Shown here: positions 1-13,000 of the stretch, piece after piece | How the letters are laid out: each line of letters begins with the position of its first letter | Numbering within the stretch: the stretch's first letter is position 1 | NCBI GenBank assembly: GCA_963576725.1 | Contig: OY755252.1 | Span: 51,981,059-52,045,058 of the forward strand | Origin: Azorinus chamasolen | Lineage: Eukaryota; Mollusca; Bivalvia; Cardiida; Solecurtidae | Direction of reading: 5' to 3' | Length of the DNA: 64,000 nt | Notes under the pieces: generated by a model | Database searches by the model: none | The model's input: only the letters and a program-made list of their open reading frames with translations | What the model was told of the DNA's origin: nothing | Translations under genes and position numbers: made by a program

Positions 1-1140
1 AACATTTTATATTTAAAATTGTACACATCATTCACCTTTTTTTTCACAAGCCTAAATGCATATAAATGATACTAAAGCACCTGGCTGGTCAGAATGTCTA
101 ACTTTCTCAGTGTGTATTACCAGGATAACAACAATATAGGAAGGCCTTGTACAAATTTTCTTCAGATTTCACTATATGTCCATAAATTAACCCTTTCTCT
201 GTTTAAATATTCATTTAAGGGTTAATGACATCATTGGTATCATATTATTGGATAATTTTTTTAAATTGCATATTATTAACAAAGGGTATTTTGGTACAGA
301 CAGAACCATAGAATTTGATCTATATAACACAATATTATTATAAGCAAACTGAGCAGACCCTGATCAGACAACTACCATGAGAAATTAGTGCAAAACCATT
401 ATAACAATGTCTACGAGTAGATCCACGAAAATTACCATTGTACAGTATAAAACCTCTTTAAATTGACCACCAATTTGGCAAAGCATGTCTAATTATGCCT
501 AAAAGTCAGGTGGTAATTACTTGCAGGTATGATAAGTTTAATTCTTTATGCCTTTGCAAACAGAGTAGACCCAGATCAGATTGCCCCTGCAGAAGATACT
601 GTTCATATTTTTGTTTGCCTTGTGATGATAATACATATTATTTCTAAGGTCTAAAACCCCCAAGAAGAATGCCGGCCCTTATAAGTTGAAAAAGTACTGA
701 GACGAGTTTTATTTGTTATTATAACAAATAAAACTGTCATCCCTGTAAGTTTTCAAAACTGGTGCGAAAAATTTACGGGTATAGATTTAATCCAATTCTG
801 TGTTCCGTAATAACAATTTATAATGATGATCTGTATCCACCTTATAAGTTCATTTTATTGCTTGATTGACAGGGAAAATGTAAATTTGATAACAAAAACT
901 CATGAAAATAAATAGGTACCGAATCGTCTAGGGTAAATTTTTGGGAGGGGCCGAGTTGACCATGGTGTCGAATCGTTTTGGGGCCGAATTGTCTAGGGAC
1001 CCGGTTAGTTTGGTGCCGAGTCGTTCAGAAACCTGTTGTGCGTCTACTTTGTTTGCAAAGGCGTAAAAAGGCATATTTATGGAGGAAGGGGTTTAACTTA
1101 AAGTATCAGGGATGAATAAGTTAAAAACTTAATAGCGCAG
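1..1140. repeat. intergenic DNA with degraded family A MITE pieces
   Basis: No gene seen. The stretch carries broken pieces of the dispersed palindromic family A. A left end with TTAACCCTTT lies near 188. Core fragments with GCAAAC..GAGTAGACCCAGATCAG lie near 555-600 and GAGCAGACCCTGATCAGAC near 350-370. A right end (tttgcaaaggcgtaaaaagg..ggaggaaggggtttaa) lies at 1049-1098. There are also short palindromes, such as the ttattataacaaataa repeat near 715-731. Confidence 0.5.
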
Positions 1141-1379
1141 GCGCTGCAGATATTCTTTCACAGCATTGTAATAACTCGGAAGATTCAAGATAATAAATCG
1201 TGTTCACGAAAGTCATAGCAGAACTATAAATAGAAGACAATGATAACCTAAGCATTAATGTTTGTATGTATATGTACTTACGATTTTCAAGCTCATCCAA
1301 AATGCGTGTCTGGTAAACAAATTCTGCGTAAAGTTTTCATTCTCCTACTCGATTTGCAAACTCCTCACAGTGATCTCCC

Positions 1380-2300
1380 TTGTCACCACGCCTGCGGTCT
1401 ATTAGGGGAGATAACTGCGTTGGAGGTTGCGTTTCCCTATGGCGTAAAGTCACGTGATATTCAAAATGGCGGCGATCAATTAATCAAAAATTGATTCGTG
1501 TATAAGTGAGCATAAATACCCCAATATTATTAATATCGCCTCATTTTAAAAATATTCGTCATATTTGTTGAAAAAATGATCAAATACAGTAACTGCTTGT
1601 CTTAAAAAACGGTCCACGATAGTACTTTTTGTAATAAGTTCAGCTGATTACCTAACTACATTACACATCTGAGTAAATCGTTTCGTGAGGACCGGCTGAT
1701 TTGCTCTCGCCGTTTCGGTAGATTTGGTATCTGTGTTAACACACAGATCCCAAAAATGAAAGTAGCCGTTTCTGGTCCTCGGAATTGTCCGAACAGATTT
1801 ACTAGTAATCGGATCTGTGGCAATAAAATGCGATGTCACCGGTATGTAAGATTCCCTTTGAAAATATTTCATCATTTCTCATTAGTATCTACCAGAAAGA
1901 AGCGCCAGCTTCGCTCCCGAATAGGAATTTTAGTGAAATCGAGCAGTTGTTCGCCAACTATATCGTTTCCGAGTAAATAAAAAACACGGTTTTCTGAATG
2001 TATTTGCCCCTCGTACTCGCTAAAACGGAGACAAAGTATGGGATATTTGGTACCAGCGTGTAGATAAAACATTTTTCTTTCTATATAATCTTTGTTTTGT
2101 GGGAAAATTTCCCTCCGGTCGAAAATAATTGCAGTTGAAGCGGAGCACCCGTGGATCGGATGGCCCGAGAGTTATTTGCCTTTCTCTTATATAGAATATG
2201 CGAAATTTCAGCTTTGTCTTAAAACGCCCAAGCTTTATTTTTTCGGCTCCAAATGTTACAAAACGTCAATTTAGGGACATTTTAACTTATTTTAGACATA
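1380..2300. promoter_or_regulatory. candidate CpG-containing promoter region
   Basis: This 0.9 kb is free of the dispersed repeats that fill the rest of the window and is richer in CG dinucleotides. It contains the palindromic E-box TCACGTGA at 1450-1457 and, 6 bp further on, AAAATGGCGGC at 1463-1473, which matches the metazoan YY1 consensus. Such pairs are common in metazoan core promoters. It lies 5 kb upstream of the RENBP start codon, whose exon begins at a splice acceptor, so an upstream non-coding first exon must exist and could be here. The short ORFs in this stretch (up to 75 codons, both strands) have no recognisable product. Promoter function is inference. Confidence 0.35.
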
Positions 2301-2334
2301 CCGGTATTTCATGAGCCGAACGCCTTTGCATAGT

Positions 2335-2442
2335 AGTATTAAAAAGCAGATGGTTGCTTAATGCAGGGCAAACGTAATACAAAAAGCTCTTATAGGAGTT
2401 TTTTGCATTACTTTTGACCTGCATTAAGCTACCACCTGTATG
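2335..2442. repeat. family B palindromic MITE fragment
   Basis: An imperfect hairpin: aaaaagcagatggttgctta..GCTCTTATAGGAG..ttgcattacttttgacctgc..attaagctaccacctg. The two arms are complementary around the TATA centre. The same palindrome recurs near 35.4, 36.5, 46.4, 47.0, 60.4 and 62.4 kb. Confidence 0.65.
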
Positions 2443-3680
2443 TCAGACCACTTTTTTGATGATCGCTTAAGACAGATTCTACTGTATACATGTACCTGTA
2501 GTGTTATCTTTAATATGAGCGGGTTTCGTAATCCTCTGGCCCATAACTTCAGAGATGTGGTATGCCATTACTTAATAGGGACTTTGCCTCCAAAACCTAG
2601 ACACATACACAGTTTACCAAATTTAATAACAATCCAACACAAAATATCAGCAATTACAGTTTCAAATAAGAGTTCACTTAAGTTACCTCAAAACAAGAGT
2701 TCACTGTTCACATAAGTTATTCTAAAACACAAAGTTCAATGTCACTTTAAATGTCCTGTAATTAAAATATTCATTTACTCACTTAGAGTTCCTAATGTTA
2801 CCACTTAGCTGTCAAAGTCTCAAACAGTTACAAAACTTAAATTCACAGAGGTCCTGACTTTCACAGAGTATTTCCAAAGTTCTTCTTTTCGTATGCACAG
2901 AGCTACTTTACTATTTCCTATCTCTCTGCATTGAAAAACTATACCATTTATATACAAAATTTAACAAGCCAGTGAAATGTGCTCAAGATGAGACCATATG
3001 CATGAGAAACAAAAGGTGAGAAAACTTTTGATTGACAGCCTAAACATCAAAGCACCAGAGTTGCATGTCATATGGTTTCATCTCAGCTGAGTTGTTGTGG
3101 AAGCCTAGAGAAAAGAATGGTGCTAAAAACAACCAGTGACAAATATTAAACAATAAATTGCCTGCACAAAGATTTAAAAGTTACCAAGATCAGTTTCAAA
3201 ACCATATAGCATAAGCCAAAACGAGTATATTCAAAATTACACAAAAATGCATAAATATGCATCATAATATCTTCACGCTAGCTATGAACTTTGTCGGCCT
3301 TTGTAAACAGTTTGAAACTAATTGGCGTGTCGAGCAATTCAAGATACAGATTTATTTGACTTTCTGAATGTATGTTTTGAAGAAACTGATCTTGAAAATA
3401 TTTTTTTGAAAACCTACCGTTAAATCTGCAAGTAACCTGTCGTGCTCTTGGCAATTTTTTGTCGGCTTCTCAAATCTCATTGCAACGTTTTCAAAACTAA
3501 CCAATTTTCTTTCTGAACCAAAGTGACAAACGGTTTATATCTCAGATTCGGTTACACGTATTGTGGGACCCGATTCTGTATCCAAACTGTTTGCATATAG
3601 TCATAGATGGCAGAATACACCGCTAGCATGCAAAGAGACGATTATACTTGGCGTACATCCGGGTATATTAATGGTTCGCC
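2443..3680. other. intergenic, no gene recognised
   Basis: AT-rich, low-complexity intergenic sequence. The 91-codon open frame at 2440-2715 has no recognisable domain and unremarkable composition, so I do not call it a gene. No array is seen. Confidence 0.4.
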
Positions 3681-3689
3681 TTTGCTTTT

Positions 3690-3975
3690 TAGCTCACCTG
3701 AGCCGAAGGGGTCAGGATGAGCTATTGTGACCGCGATCCGTCCAGCGTCCGTCGTCCGTCCACTATTTCAAACGATATCTCCTCTGAAACCGCTTACCCG
3801 ATTTTAACCAAATTTTGTCACAATCATCAGTGGCTAGGGTGAACGCATTATTGTTCAAATTATGACCCCGGACCAAAAATGGCCCCGCCCAAGGGCTTAT
3901 CAGTTTTTCTTAGGAAAATCTTTAAAAATCTTCTCTGAAACTGTAAGGTTTAGACCTTTGATATGTGGTATGTAG
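3690..3975 (+). repeat. truncated pearl-like element
   Basis: It begins with TTTTTAGCTCACCTGAGCC, then a CGTCCGTCGTCCGTCC tract. One core unit follows (ctctgaaaccgc..ccccgcccaagggcttatca..cttaggaaaatctttaaaaa) of the same type as the arrays at 9.4-10.6 and 18.5-19.6 kb. The far end is missing, and the copy runs into a GT/GC dinucleotide tract at about 3968-4005. Confidence 0.6.
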
Positions 3976-4334
3976 CGTGCGTGCGTGCGCGCGCGTGTGT
4001 GTGTATGGGAGTGTTATGCGGCATTGAAATGAATTATTGACCAGATGGCGTGCATTTATCGCAGGCTGGTAATCGTCTATTTCTGAATAATATAGCAGCT
4101 GAATAATATAGTCGTTTTCTGATTGGGCACCAACCTTGGTTCTCATGAATAATTTCGCGTTAGTGGGCGTGAACCTCTAAATTGAATACTGATAGGCCAG
4201 TCTCGCTTTTGGGCGGTGGAAGGGCTCCGAATGGGCGACATTGAGGTCTCCCTTTCGGTTCCCTCCCTTTTGGCCATCAGCTTCAACCGACCTACCTGAA
4301 TTTGTTAGTGGACACCATGCTATTTCCGGCCCAC

Positions 4335-4606
4335 CAGGTGGCTTTGTTTTGCTATTAAGGTGCCATACTGCTATTTTTGCGGCACCATATATCAATAAGA
4401 CATTTGGTTGTGTTTTGCTATAAAGGTGCCATACTGTTATTTTGCGGTGCCACATAACATTAAGACATTTGTTTGTGCTTTGCTATAAAGGTGTAATACT
4501 GCTATTTTGCGGCGCCACATAAACTTTAAGACATTTGTTGTGCTTTGCTATAAAGGTGCCATGCTGCTATTTTGCGGCACCACACAACATTAAGACATTT
4601 AGTTAT
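4335..4606 (+). repeat. 73-bp tandem repeat, about 4 copies
   Basis: The unit is ttgtgctttgctataaaggt followed by gccatactgctattttgcgg and a caccacataacattaagaca tail. Copies diverge by roughly 5-15 percent by eye. Short open frames across it are artefacts of the repeat. Confidence 0.75.
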
Positions 4607-4868
4607 AAAGACGGGCCACCATGTTTCATTCGGGTCCCAACGCTTTGTGCTATTTTGCTGTGTATTCAAGATCCAGAGTATTCAAAACATGCCGTTTAAT
4701 CAGGCACAGGGTGCAAATATCACTACATTTTAAGTGAAGCATTCTAAAACTTCGATGTTCATGTACAGCATATAATAAAGTGACCCCTAGGACAGACAGG
4801 GGGCCAACTATTACAAGAGGGGGGTCATTATATTACGGCAAAGGAGTCACGTTTTCCGTAATATATTG

Positions 4869-4918
4869 ACCCCCGGTCATAATATTATGGCCCCGGACGT
4901 AATATTATGACCGGGGGT
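4869..4918. repeat. perfect 19-bp inverted repeat (hairpin)
   Basis: Arm 4869-4887 is ACCCCCGGTCATAATATTA. Arm 4900-4918 is its exact reverse complement, separated by a 12-base GC-rich loop. The surrounding 4770-4940 has further imperfect GACCCCC/GGGGGTC symmetry, which suggests the core of a small palindromic transposon-derived repeat. Confidence 0.8.
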
Positions 4919-5035
4919 TGATGTATTATGGGGGCTATTTTATTTCATTACACCAGCATCTGGTACAGAATGCACCACTCCACTAGTAAATCTAGCTGTA
5001 AAAATACGCATTTGTCCATTCATTCCATTAATACG

Positions 5036-5262
5036 CCTTTCTATGCCTTTGCAAACAGAGTAGACCCAGATCAAACGGCTTCTGTAGGAGATGTCTGATC
5101 AGGGTATGCTCTGCTTAAGAAAGAATATAGACAGCCAAGATTTTCAGTTTCATATACCAGTATGAAAATGAATCTAATTAATATTCATGAAGTATTTCTT
5201 ACATGAATATTTGAGGAGTAAACTGATCAATTACGCATTTATTACTGTTATCTTGCTAAAAA
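5036..5262 (+). repeat. family A palindromic MITE
   Basis: Recognised from cctttgcaaacagagtagac, the hairpin cagatcaaacggcttctgta/ggagatgtctgatcagggt, and the tail attaatattcatgaagtatt..cttacatgaatatttgagga. The terminal TTAACCC ends are eroded. Confidence 0.7.
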
Positions 5263-5445
5263 TGATACCCGCTTAAACTCGAATCTGTTGCATTTTAAGC
5301 TTCTTTCGAGAAACTCATCCTGATGAAACGCCGTAAAAATCTGGGTCCAATCTGTTTACAAATGCATTTTGTTGTCAGGACCCGCAGGGTAAGATAAGGG
5401 TTCAGTCGTTGTACTATCTGTGAAGACATTTATGGCATTCATGTA

Positions 5446-5630
5446 CTCCCATTTGCAAACAGAGTAGACCATGATCAGGGGGCTCCTACACGAGTCCTCT
5501 AATCTGGGTCTGCACTGTTTGTCATCCAAAATCCTCTTGCAATTTTAAACCTTTCACACTGAGTGGACTCAACAGATAAACACAGATGGGCTAGTCCACT
5601 CTGATAAATCAGGATTGAAAGGTTAAATTC
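5446..5630 (+). repeat. family A-related repeat with TTTGTCAT arm
   Basis: It shares the GCAAACAGAGTAGACCATGA core with family A, but the second arm runs into ctgcactgtttgtcatccaa and ends in a gattgaaaggttaaa motif. Related copies lie near 17.42-17.52 and 17.81-17.86 kb. The open frame on the - strand here is not a gene. Confidence 0.5.
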
Positions 5631-5932
5631 GTGTAAGCGCATCGAGGACTCGTTTAATCTTGCGCTCCCCCGTGCGAATAAGTAGTGGGTTTTCAAGTGG
5701 TTTGGATCAAAATGACTCGCCGGGTAACATGGCGTCACACCAGGAACCAATCTGTTTTGCACACTGTTCGTTTGTCTTTTAAAAAACATTAAAAAATAGT
5801 TTTCTTTGAAAGCTTAATCAGACGATGCTTTTGCAGACTATAGTTACTTAGTAGGCAAAGAGAAAAGACTAGATCCACAAGGGTCGTTCACAGATAACCG
5901 CAGACTACATGAGGTGATAACATTGTCTTTCA

Positions 5933-6013
5933 AAACTGACCTAGTACAAGCACGGCAATACAACAGACCTTTTAAAACTGACCTAGTACAAACACGGCAG
6001 TACAACAGACCTA
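5933..6013 (+). repeat. two-copy tandem duplication, about 41 bp
   Basis: The unit aaaactgacctagtacaa..cacggcaatacaacagacct occurs twice in direct succession with three or four differences. Confidence 0.7.
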
Positions 6014-6462
6014 CAGCATATCACCAAACTTTCAAGGTAATGTCTTAGAAATTCGTCATGACTCATAAGTACATGTATATACTGTAAACGCATTAAAACT
6101 GTTTTAACCATTTCCTTCGCATTTAAACGTTATTATATAGTGTGCATAGACTCCCGTTAAGCGATACAGACCCCTATGGTCTCGATGTCCTGTCTTGACT
6201 CTGACTCTCTCGTTCCCTTCCTATCTCTCAGCGTTTCTTTCTAAGCCATGTTGAGATGTCTGTATTTTCTACCAATTTCTCCTATATATTATATCTCAGG
6301 AATGTGCACATGATGCTGAAGGTGTCCAGACGCATTGTCAAAACACTCGCATGCAGTATCCATTTATCAACTTAGCACAACAGTGGCTAGGCTACATACA
6401 TTGATCTGATGTTTCATCTTCGAAATGTATGTGCTTTTTCATGTACATGGTTTTTTTTCAGA

Positions 6463-6563
6463 ATGTCAGAAGCAAGATTGCCAGAATTCTACAAGGAGAT
6501 ATGCGACGATTTAGACCGCACAATGAACTTTTGGTTCAAATATTCTCATGATACAGAATATGG
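6463..6563 (+). CDS. RENBP: RENBP coding exon 1 (residues 1-34)
   Basis: The acceptor tttttttcag ends at 6461 and ATG is 1 base into the exon. The encoded start [27 protein letters not shown] matches the family's N-terminal helix. The donor after TATGG is gtaaat, and the codon is split after base 2. Confidence 0.9.
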
Positions 6564-6992
6564 GTAAATTTATGTGTTTGACCATTACACTTTTATAACA
6601 TCGTTGCTTTACTTAACCCTTTCCCTGTTTAACCATTAATGTATACAATAATGACATCGTATATATTCATTAGCAGAATGTTAACAATAAAAATTTTACA
6701 ATGCCATATATACACAGGATGGTTGGGCTCAGGTAGAAACTGTAGAATTAGATCTGTATTATACCATAAGCAAACAGAGCACACCCTGATATTACGACCG
6801 CTATGGGAGCAATCTGATCTGGGTCTTCTGTGTTTGCAAATGCACGAAAAGGGTGTTTATATGAAGGAATGGGTTGATAAACATACATGCAAGAATCTCC
6901 CTATAATGACTAGTATTTAATTCTTGTATTAATAGTATAATATAAGGATATTTATAATTGCCATAGCAACCAGTAACGAACCAGATATTTAA

Positions 6993-7037
<45 letters not shown>

Positions 7038-10000
7038 CTATATATATATGATAACAAATTGTTATTATATAGTATATAGAATCCCAGGGAGCGTTACAGA
7101 CTCTATGTATCTGACTTATTCAATTTTTCAATGTAGACTTCCAAGTTAATCAAACAATCTTCTCTGGGCTACACTATTTACAAAGGTCAGTACGATATAT
7201 ATATCATGTTGGAATATAGGTCAATCAATGTATGAATAACAGTTACAGTTGACACCATCACGTGTAATGTGTATTTATAGAGGATTTTTCAACTGCATTG
7301 GACCAAATGGTGACGTGTATGATGATACAAAGTATACATGGTTCCAGGGACGACAGGTAAACATTTGTCAAATACCGTTTACTGAAAGAAACAAGAACAA
7401 GAGTACCGCATACGGTACATAATACGCCCACTTGCAAACTTTCTCTGATTCAACATGCCTTATAAGTGTTGACATTTTCTAATCTGTGCTTCAGATCTTG
7501 ATTTCCATATTAAGGTGATACTATTTTTTAAAAAAATGAAGTGGATATCTTATTAAATAAAAAAGTTACAGCTAATCCTCATTTTTGCAGATTTTTGTAA
7601 AGTGCAATGGCCATAACTCTGCTTAAAACATTTGTGTTAAGTTTCATTTATAAGTTCAAGGACCATAACTTTAGAATAAAATGACATATCAAAACCCCCG
7701 CAATATATGTGTAAATTCACATTAAGGTTTAACCATATAAACAAATTGAAGTAAATATCATTTCAAATGAAAAAGTTATAGCCATCCTCATATTTGCATA
7801 GATTTGCATTATTTTTTTAAGTGCAAGGGCCATAACTCCGAAACAACAAATCAAATGATCCTCAGAATCGACTTAGCTTCAGGTCTTGATGCATTAAACA
7901 TGTGGATGAAGTTTCATTAATATCTGTCAAACAGTTTGCCAGAAAACAGCGGACAAACTATTTGCATATATTTGCATTTTTTTTAAGTAAAAGGGCAATA
8001 ACTCCGAAACGAAAAATCAAATAAACCTCAAAATTGACTCAGCATCAGATCTTGATGCATTAAACATTTTTGTGAAGTTTCATTAATAATTCTCAAATAG
8101 TTTTCCCAGAAAACAGCCGACAAACTATTTGCATTATTTTTTAAGGACAAGGGCCATAACTCTGAAACGAAAAATCAAATGATCCTCAGAATCAATTCAG
8201 TTTCAGATCTTGATGCATTAAACATTTGTGTGAAGTTTCATTAATATCTCTCAAATAGTTTCCCCAGAAAACAGCGGACAAACTATTTGCATTATTTTTT
8301 AAGGACAAGGGCCATAACTCTGAAATGAGAAATCAAATGAACCTCAGAATCAACTCAGCTTCAGATCTTGATGCATTAAACATTTGTATGAAGTTTCATT
8401 AATATCTGTCAAATAGTTTTCCAAGAAAACAGCGGACAAACTATTTGCATGTATTTGCATTATTTTTTAAGTAAAAGGGCCATAACTCCGAAACGACAAA
8501 TCAAATGAACCTCAGAATCGACTCAGCTTCAGATCTTGATGCATTAAACATGTGTGTGAAGTTTCATTAATATCTGTCAAATAGTTTTGCCAGAAAACAG
8601 CGGACAAACTATTTGCATGTATTTGCATTATTTTTTAAGTAAAAGGGCTATAACTCCAAAACGAAAAATCAAATGAACCTCAGAATCGACTCAGCTTCAG
8701 ATCTTGATGCATTAAACATTTGTGTTAAGTTTCATTAATATCTCTCAAATAGTTTTCCCAGAAAACAGCGGACAAACTTTGCATATTTTTTAAGGACAAG
8801 GGCCATAACTCTGAAATGAAATATCAAATGAATCTCAGAATCAACTCAGCTTCAGATCTTGATGCATTTAACATTTGTGTGAAGTTTCATTAATATCTGT
8901 CAAATAGTTTTCCCAGAAAACGGCGGACAAACAAAATGTTGACGGACGAACGAACGAACGGACGGACGGACAGGGCCACGACAATATACGACCACCTTTA
9001 TTAGGTGGGCGTATAAAAACTACATGTTCATAACCATATATATAAGAAATGTAATTATGAATTCAATACCAAACCATATGCTGTGATCACTTTTTAGAAT
9101 ATTCTCGAAAAGCGGACACAACACTTAGTATTATAACTGAGTATTCTAATATGCCTCTAATACTTATTGTATAACTGAGTACTCTCATATACCTCTAATA
9201 CTTATTGTATAACTGAGTACTCTCATATACCTCTAATACTTATTGTATAACTGAATACTCTCATATACCTCTAATACTTATTGTATAACTGAGTATTCTC
9301 ATATACCTCTAATACTTATTGTACGCTCATATGCCTCTAATACTTATTGTACATTTGTATATACAGCTAAACCCCTCAAATGCTCATTGTATACATGTTT
9401 ATGCTTACGTTATTACACAATGCAGATAAAAACAAGAGGGCCATGATGGCCCTTAATCGCTCACTTGTTCGTAACAGATTTATGATTTCAATGACAGATT
9501 GCATAATTTGAATAATCTTGGTAGAAAACCATTAGATGATGCTACATACTAAATATAAAGGCTCTAGGCCTTACAGATTTGGAGGAGAAGATTTTTTAAA
9601 GATTTTCCTATGAAAAACTGATAAGCCCCAAGGCGGGGCCATTTTTGATCCGGGTGTCATAATTTGAACAATCTTGATAGAGGACTATTAGATAATGCAA
9701 CATACCAAATATCTAAGGTCTATGCCTTACAATTTCAGAGAAGACATTTAAAGATTTTTAAGAGAAGATTTTTTAAGACTTTCCTATGAAAAACTGATAT
9801 GCCCCAGGGCGGGGCCATTTTCAACCCAGGGGACATAATTTGAACAATCTTGGTAGAAAACTATTAGATAACGCTACATACCAAATATTAAATGTCTCGG
9901 CCTTACAGTTTTGGAGAAGAAAATTCTTAAATATTTTCATATGAAAAACTGATAAGCCCCAGGGCGGGGCCATTTTTGACCCAGAGGTAATAATTTGAAT

Positions 10001-13000
10001 AATCTTGGTAGAAAACCATTAGATGATGCTACATACCAAATATCAAGGGTCTAGACCTTACAGTTTTCCTATGAAAAACTGATAAGCCCTAGGGCGGGGC
10101 CATTTTTGGTCCGGGGGTCATAATTTGATTAATCTTGGTAGAGGACCATTAAATAATGCTACATACCAAATATCAAAGGTCTATACCTTATAATTTTAGA
10201 GAAGAAGATTTTTAAAGATTTTCCTATGAAAAACTGATAAGCCCCGGCGCGGGGCCATTTTTGGCCCAGGGTCATAATTTGAACAATCTTAGTAGAGGAC
10301 CATTAGATCATGCTACATACCAAATATCAAAGGTCTATGCCTTACAGTTTCAGAGAATTTTTTTAAAGATTTTCCTATGAAAAACTGATAAGCCCTGGGG
10401 CGGGGTCATTTTTGGCCCGGGGGACATAATTTGAACAATCTTTGTAGAGGGCCATTACATCATGCTACATACCAAATATCAAAGCTCTTGGCTTTGTAGT
10501 TCCAGAGAAGAAGATGTTTAAGTAAATTGTTGACGTCCGCACATACGCACGACGCACATACGCACGACGCCGGACGCCGGACACAGGATCATCCCAATAG
10601 CTCTCCTTGGCACTTTGTGCCAGGTGAGCTAAAAACATCTTATACTCACTGTATACGTGTATACGCTTCTGTTGTTGCATGCAATACAGCAAAACACTGT
10701 ATACATGTATATGCTTCTGTTGTTGCATGCAATACAGCAAAACACTGTATACATGCACATGCTTCTGTTGTTGCACACAGTACAGAGAAATCTCTCTAAC
10801 AATCAATATATATAAGTACATGTATATGCAACTTTTATTGCATACAATACAGCAAAAACTCTCTAATACATGTATATGCTTCTATTATTACATGCAGCGA
10901 AACCCCTCTAATAATTATTGTATATATGTACATGTTTATTCTTCTTTTATTGCATACAATACAGCAACACCCCTCTAATAATCATTGTATACATGTACAT
11001 GTTTATGCTTCTGTTGTTGCACACAATACAGCAAAACCCCTCTAATAATCATTGTATACATGTATATGATTCTGATATTCAATAAGATACAGCAAACCCC
11101 CTCTGATACACATTGTATACATGTCTGTGATTGTATTATTGCATACAATGCAGCAACATTGCTCTAATACACAGTGTATACATGTCTGTGATTGTATTAT
11201 TGCATACAATGCAGCAACATTGCTCTAATACACATTGTATACATGTCTGTGATTGTATTATTGCATACAATGCAGCAACATTGCTCTAATACACATTGTA
11301 TACATGTCTGTGATTGTATTATTGCACACAATGCAGCAAAATTGCTCTAATACACATTGTATACATGTCTGTGATTGTATTAGTGCATACAATGCAGCAA
11401 CATTGCTCTAATACACATTGTATACATGTCTGTGATTGTATTATTGCATACAATGCAGCAACATTGCTCTAATACTCATTATATACATATCTGTGATTGT
11501 ATTAGTGCATACAATGCAGCAACATTGCTCTAATACACATTGTATACATGTCTGTGATTGTATTATTGCACAGCAAATTCCCTCTTATACTCAATATACA
11601 CACATATATGCTTCTGTCAAACATTGCAGATGAAAGGACACACATATGCTTCTGTCAAACATTGCAGATGAAAAGAGCTCTATGTATTATATATCACCTG
11701 CATTAAGCATCCACCTGCTTTAAAATATGCCAATGTCTGTTAAGTGGTGGCTTTAGAGTGGGTTTACTGTAGTTTCCTGGTTGATAATACATGTATACAA
11801 TATCTCTTAGGTTTGTACACAAACCCCATGTCAGTAAAACTTAGTTTAATCTTAACCTGCATCCTCCTGAATATTCATGTAAGGAATAGAATCTATATTA
11901 AACCTTTTCTCTATAAATATGGCCTTTCTACACCTTTGCAAACAGTACATAGGACTAGATGAGATGGCTCCTGTAGGAGCTGTCTGATCAGGGTCTGCTC
12001 TGTTTGCTTATGATTGAGATTCTGCCATGGCCAAACATTCCTGTGTCAGTGTGCTATTATAACAATTAATCCAATTAATAGACATGATACTATCATTTGT
12101 TACCTGAATATCTATGGAGTAAAGGGTTAATATTATCTAGCAGAATGGTATAATGACGTACAAATATAGGATTGGTTTATCTAGCAGAATGGTATAATGA
12201 CATACAAATATAGGATTGGTTTGCCTAGCAGGATGGTATAATGACATACAAATATAGGATTTGTTTGTCTAGCAGGATGGTATAATGACATACAAATATA
12301 GGATTGGTTTATCTAGCAGGATGGTATAATGACATACAAATATAGGATTGGTTTGCCTAGTCAGAAACTGCAGAAGTGGGTTTTTATTATTCAACAAGCA
12401 AAACTTCAAGTGGTCAAAATCTTGATCAGATCAAACCTCTTAAGCATGTTTTCATTACTGTTTTAGATATTCATTACTGTTTTAGATACTTTAAAATTGA
12501 TCTAACTCTTTACTCTATAGATACGCCTTTGCAAACAGAGTAGACTCAGATCATATGGCTCCTGTAGGAGTCATTTGATCAGAGTATGCTTTGTTTGCTT
12601 ATGGATTACATGTACATTGTATATACATGTAGATCTGATTCCACAATTTTACCTACAGTTTTCTGTATTCATGAACCATTATACCAAACATTTAATTACT
12701 ATTCATATACTCATTATTGCTGTCATGACTATTCATGGAGTACAGTGTAATTTTAACAACAGATATGGATGTACGCCCGACTCTACAATGAATTAGAGGT
12801 ATACAGAAAACAACATATTCTGGACGTTGCCATTAAAGGTACGATATAATCTAAAAAAGAATTTGTACACAAATCTTCAGTTTTGTTTATAAAATAGAAT
12901 CACTTTTTGGCAGGTGGCTGTTTAACTCTTTACTCCATGAATATTCATAAAAATAATAATGACCTCATCAATATTAATTTAGATTAAAATAGCATATTAA

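Noticed and set aside
1648..2274. Overlapping short frames on both strands (60-75 codons)
   Set aside because: The region is unusual in being repeat-free, but none of the frames has a recognisable motif. I prefer a promoter/5' UTR reading and make no gene call.
4177..4455. 92-codon - strand frame
   Set aside because: Covers the 73-bp tandem repeat and a proline/arginine-rich flank. No domain and no splice support.
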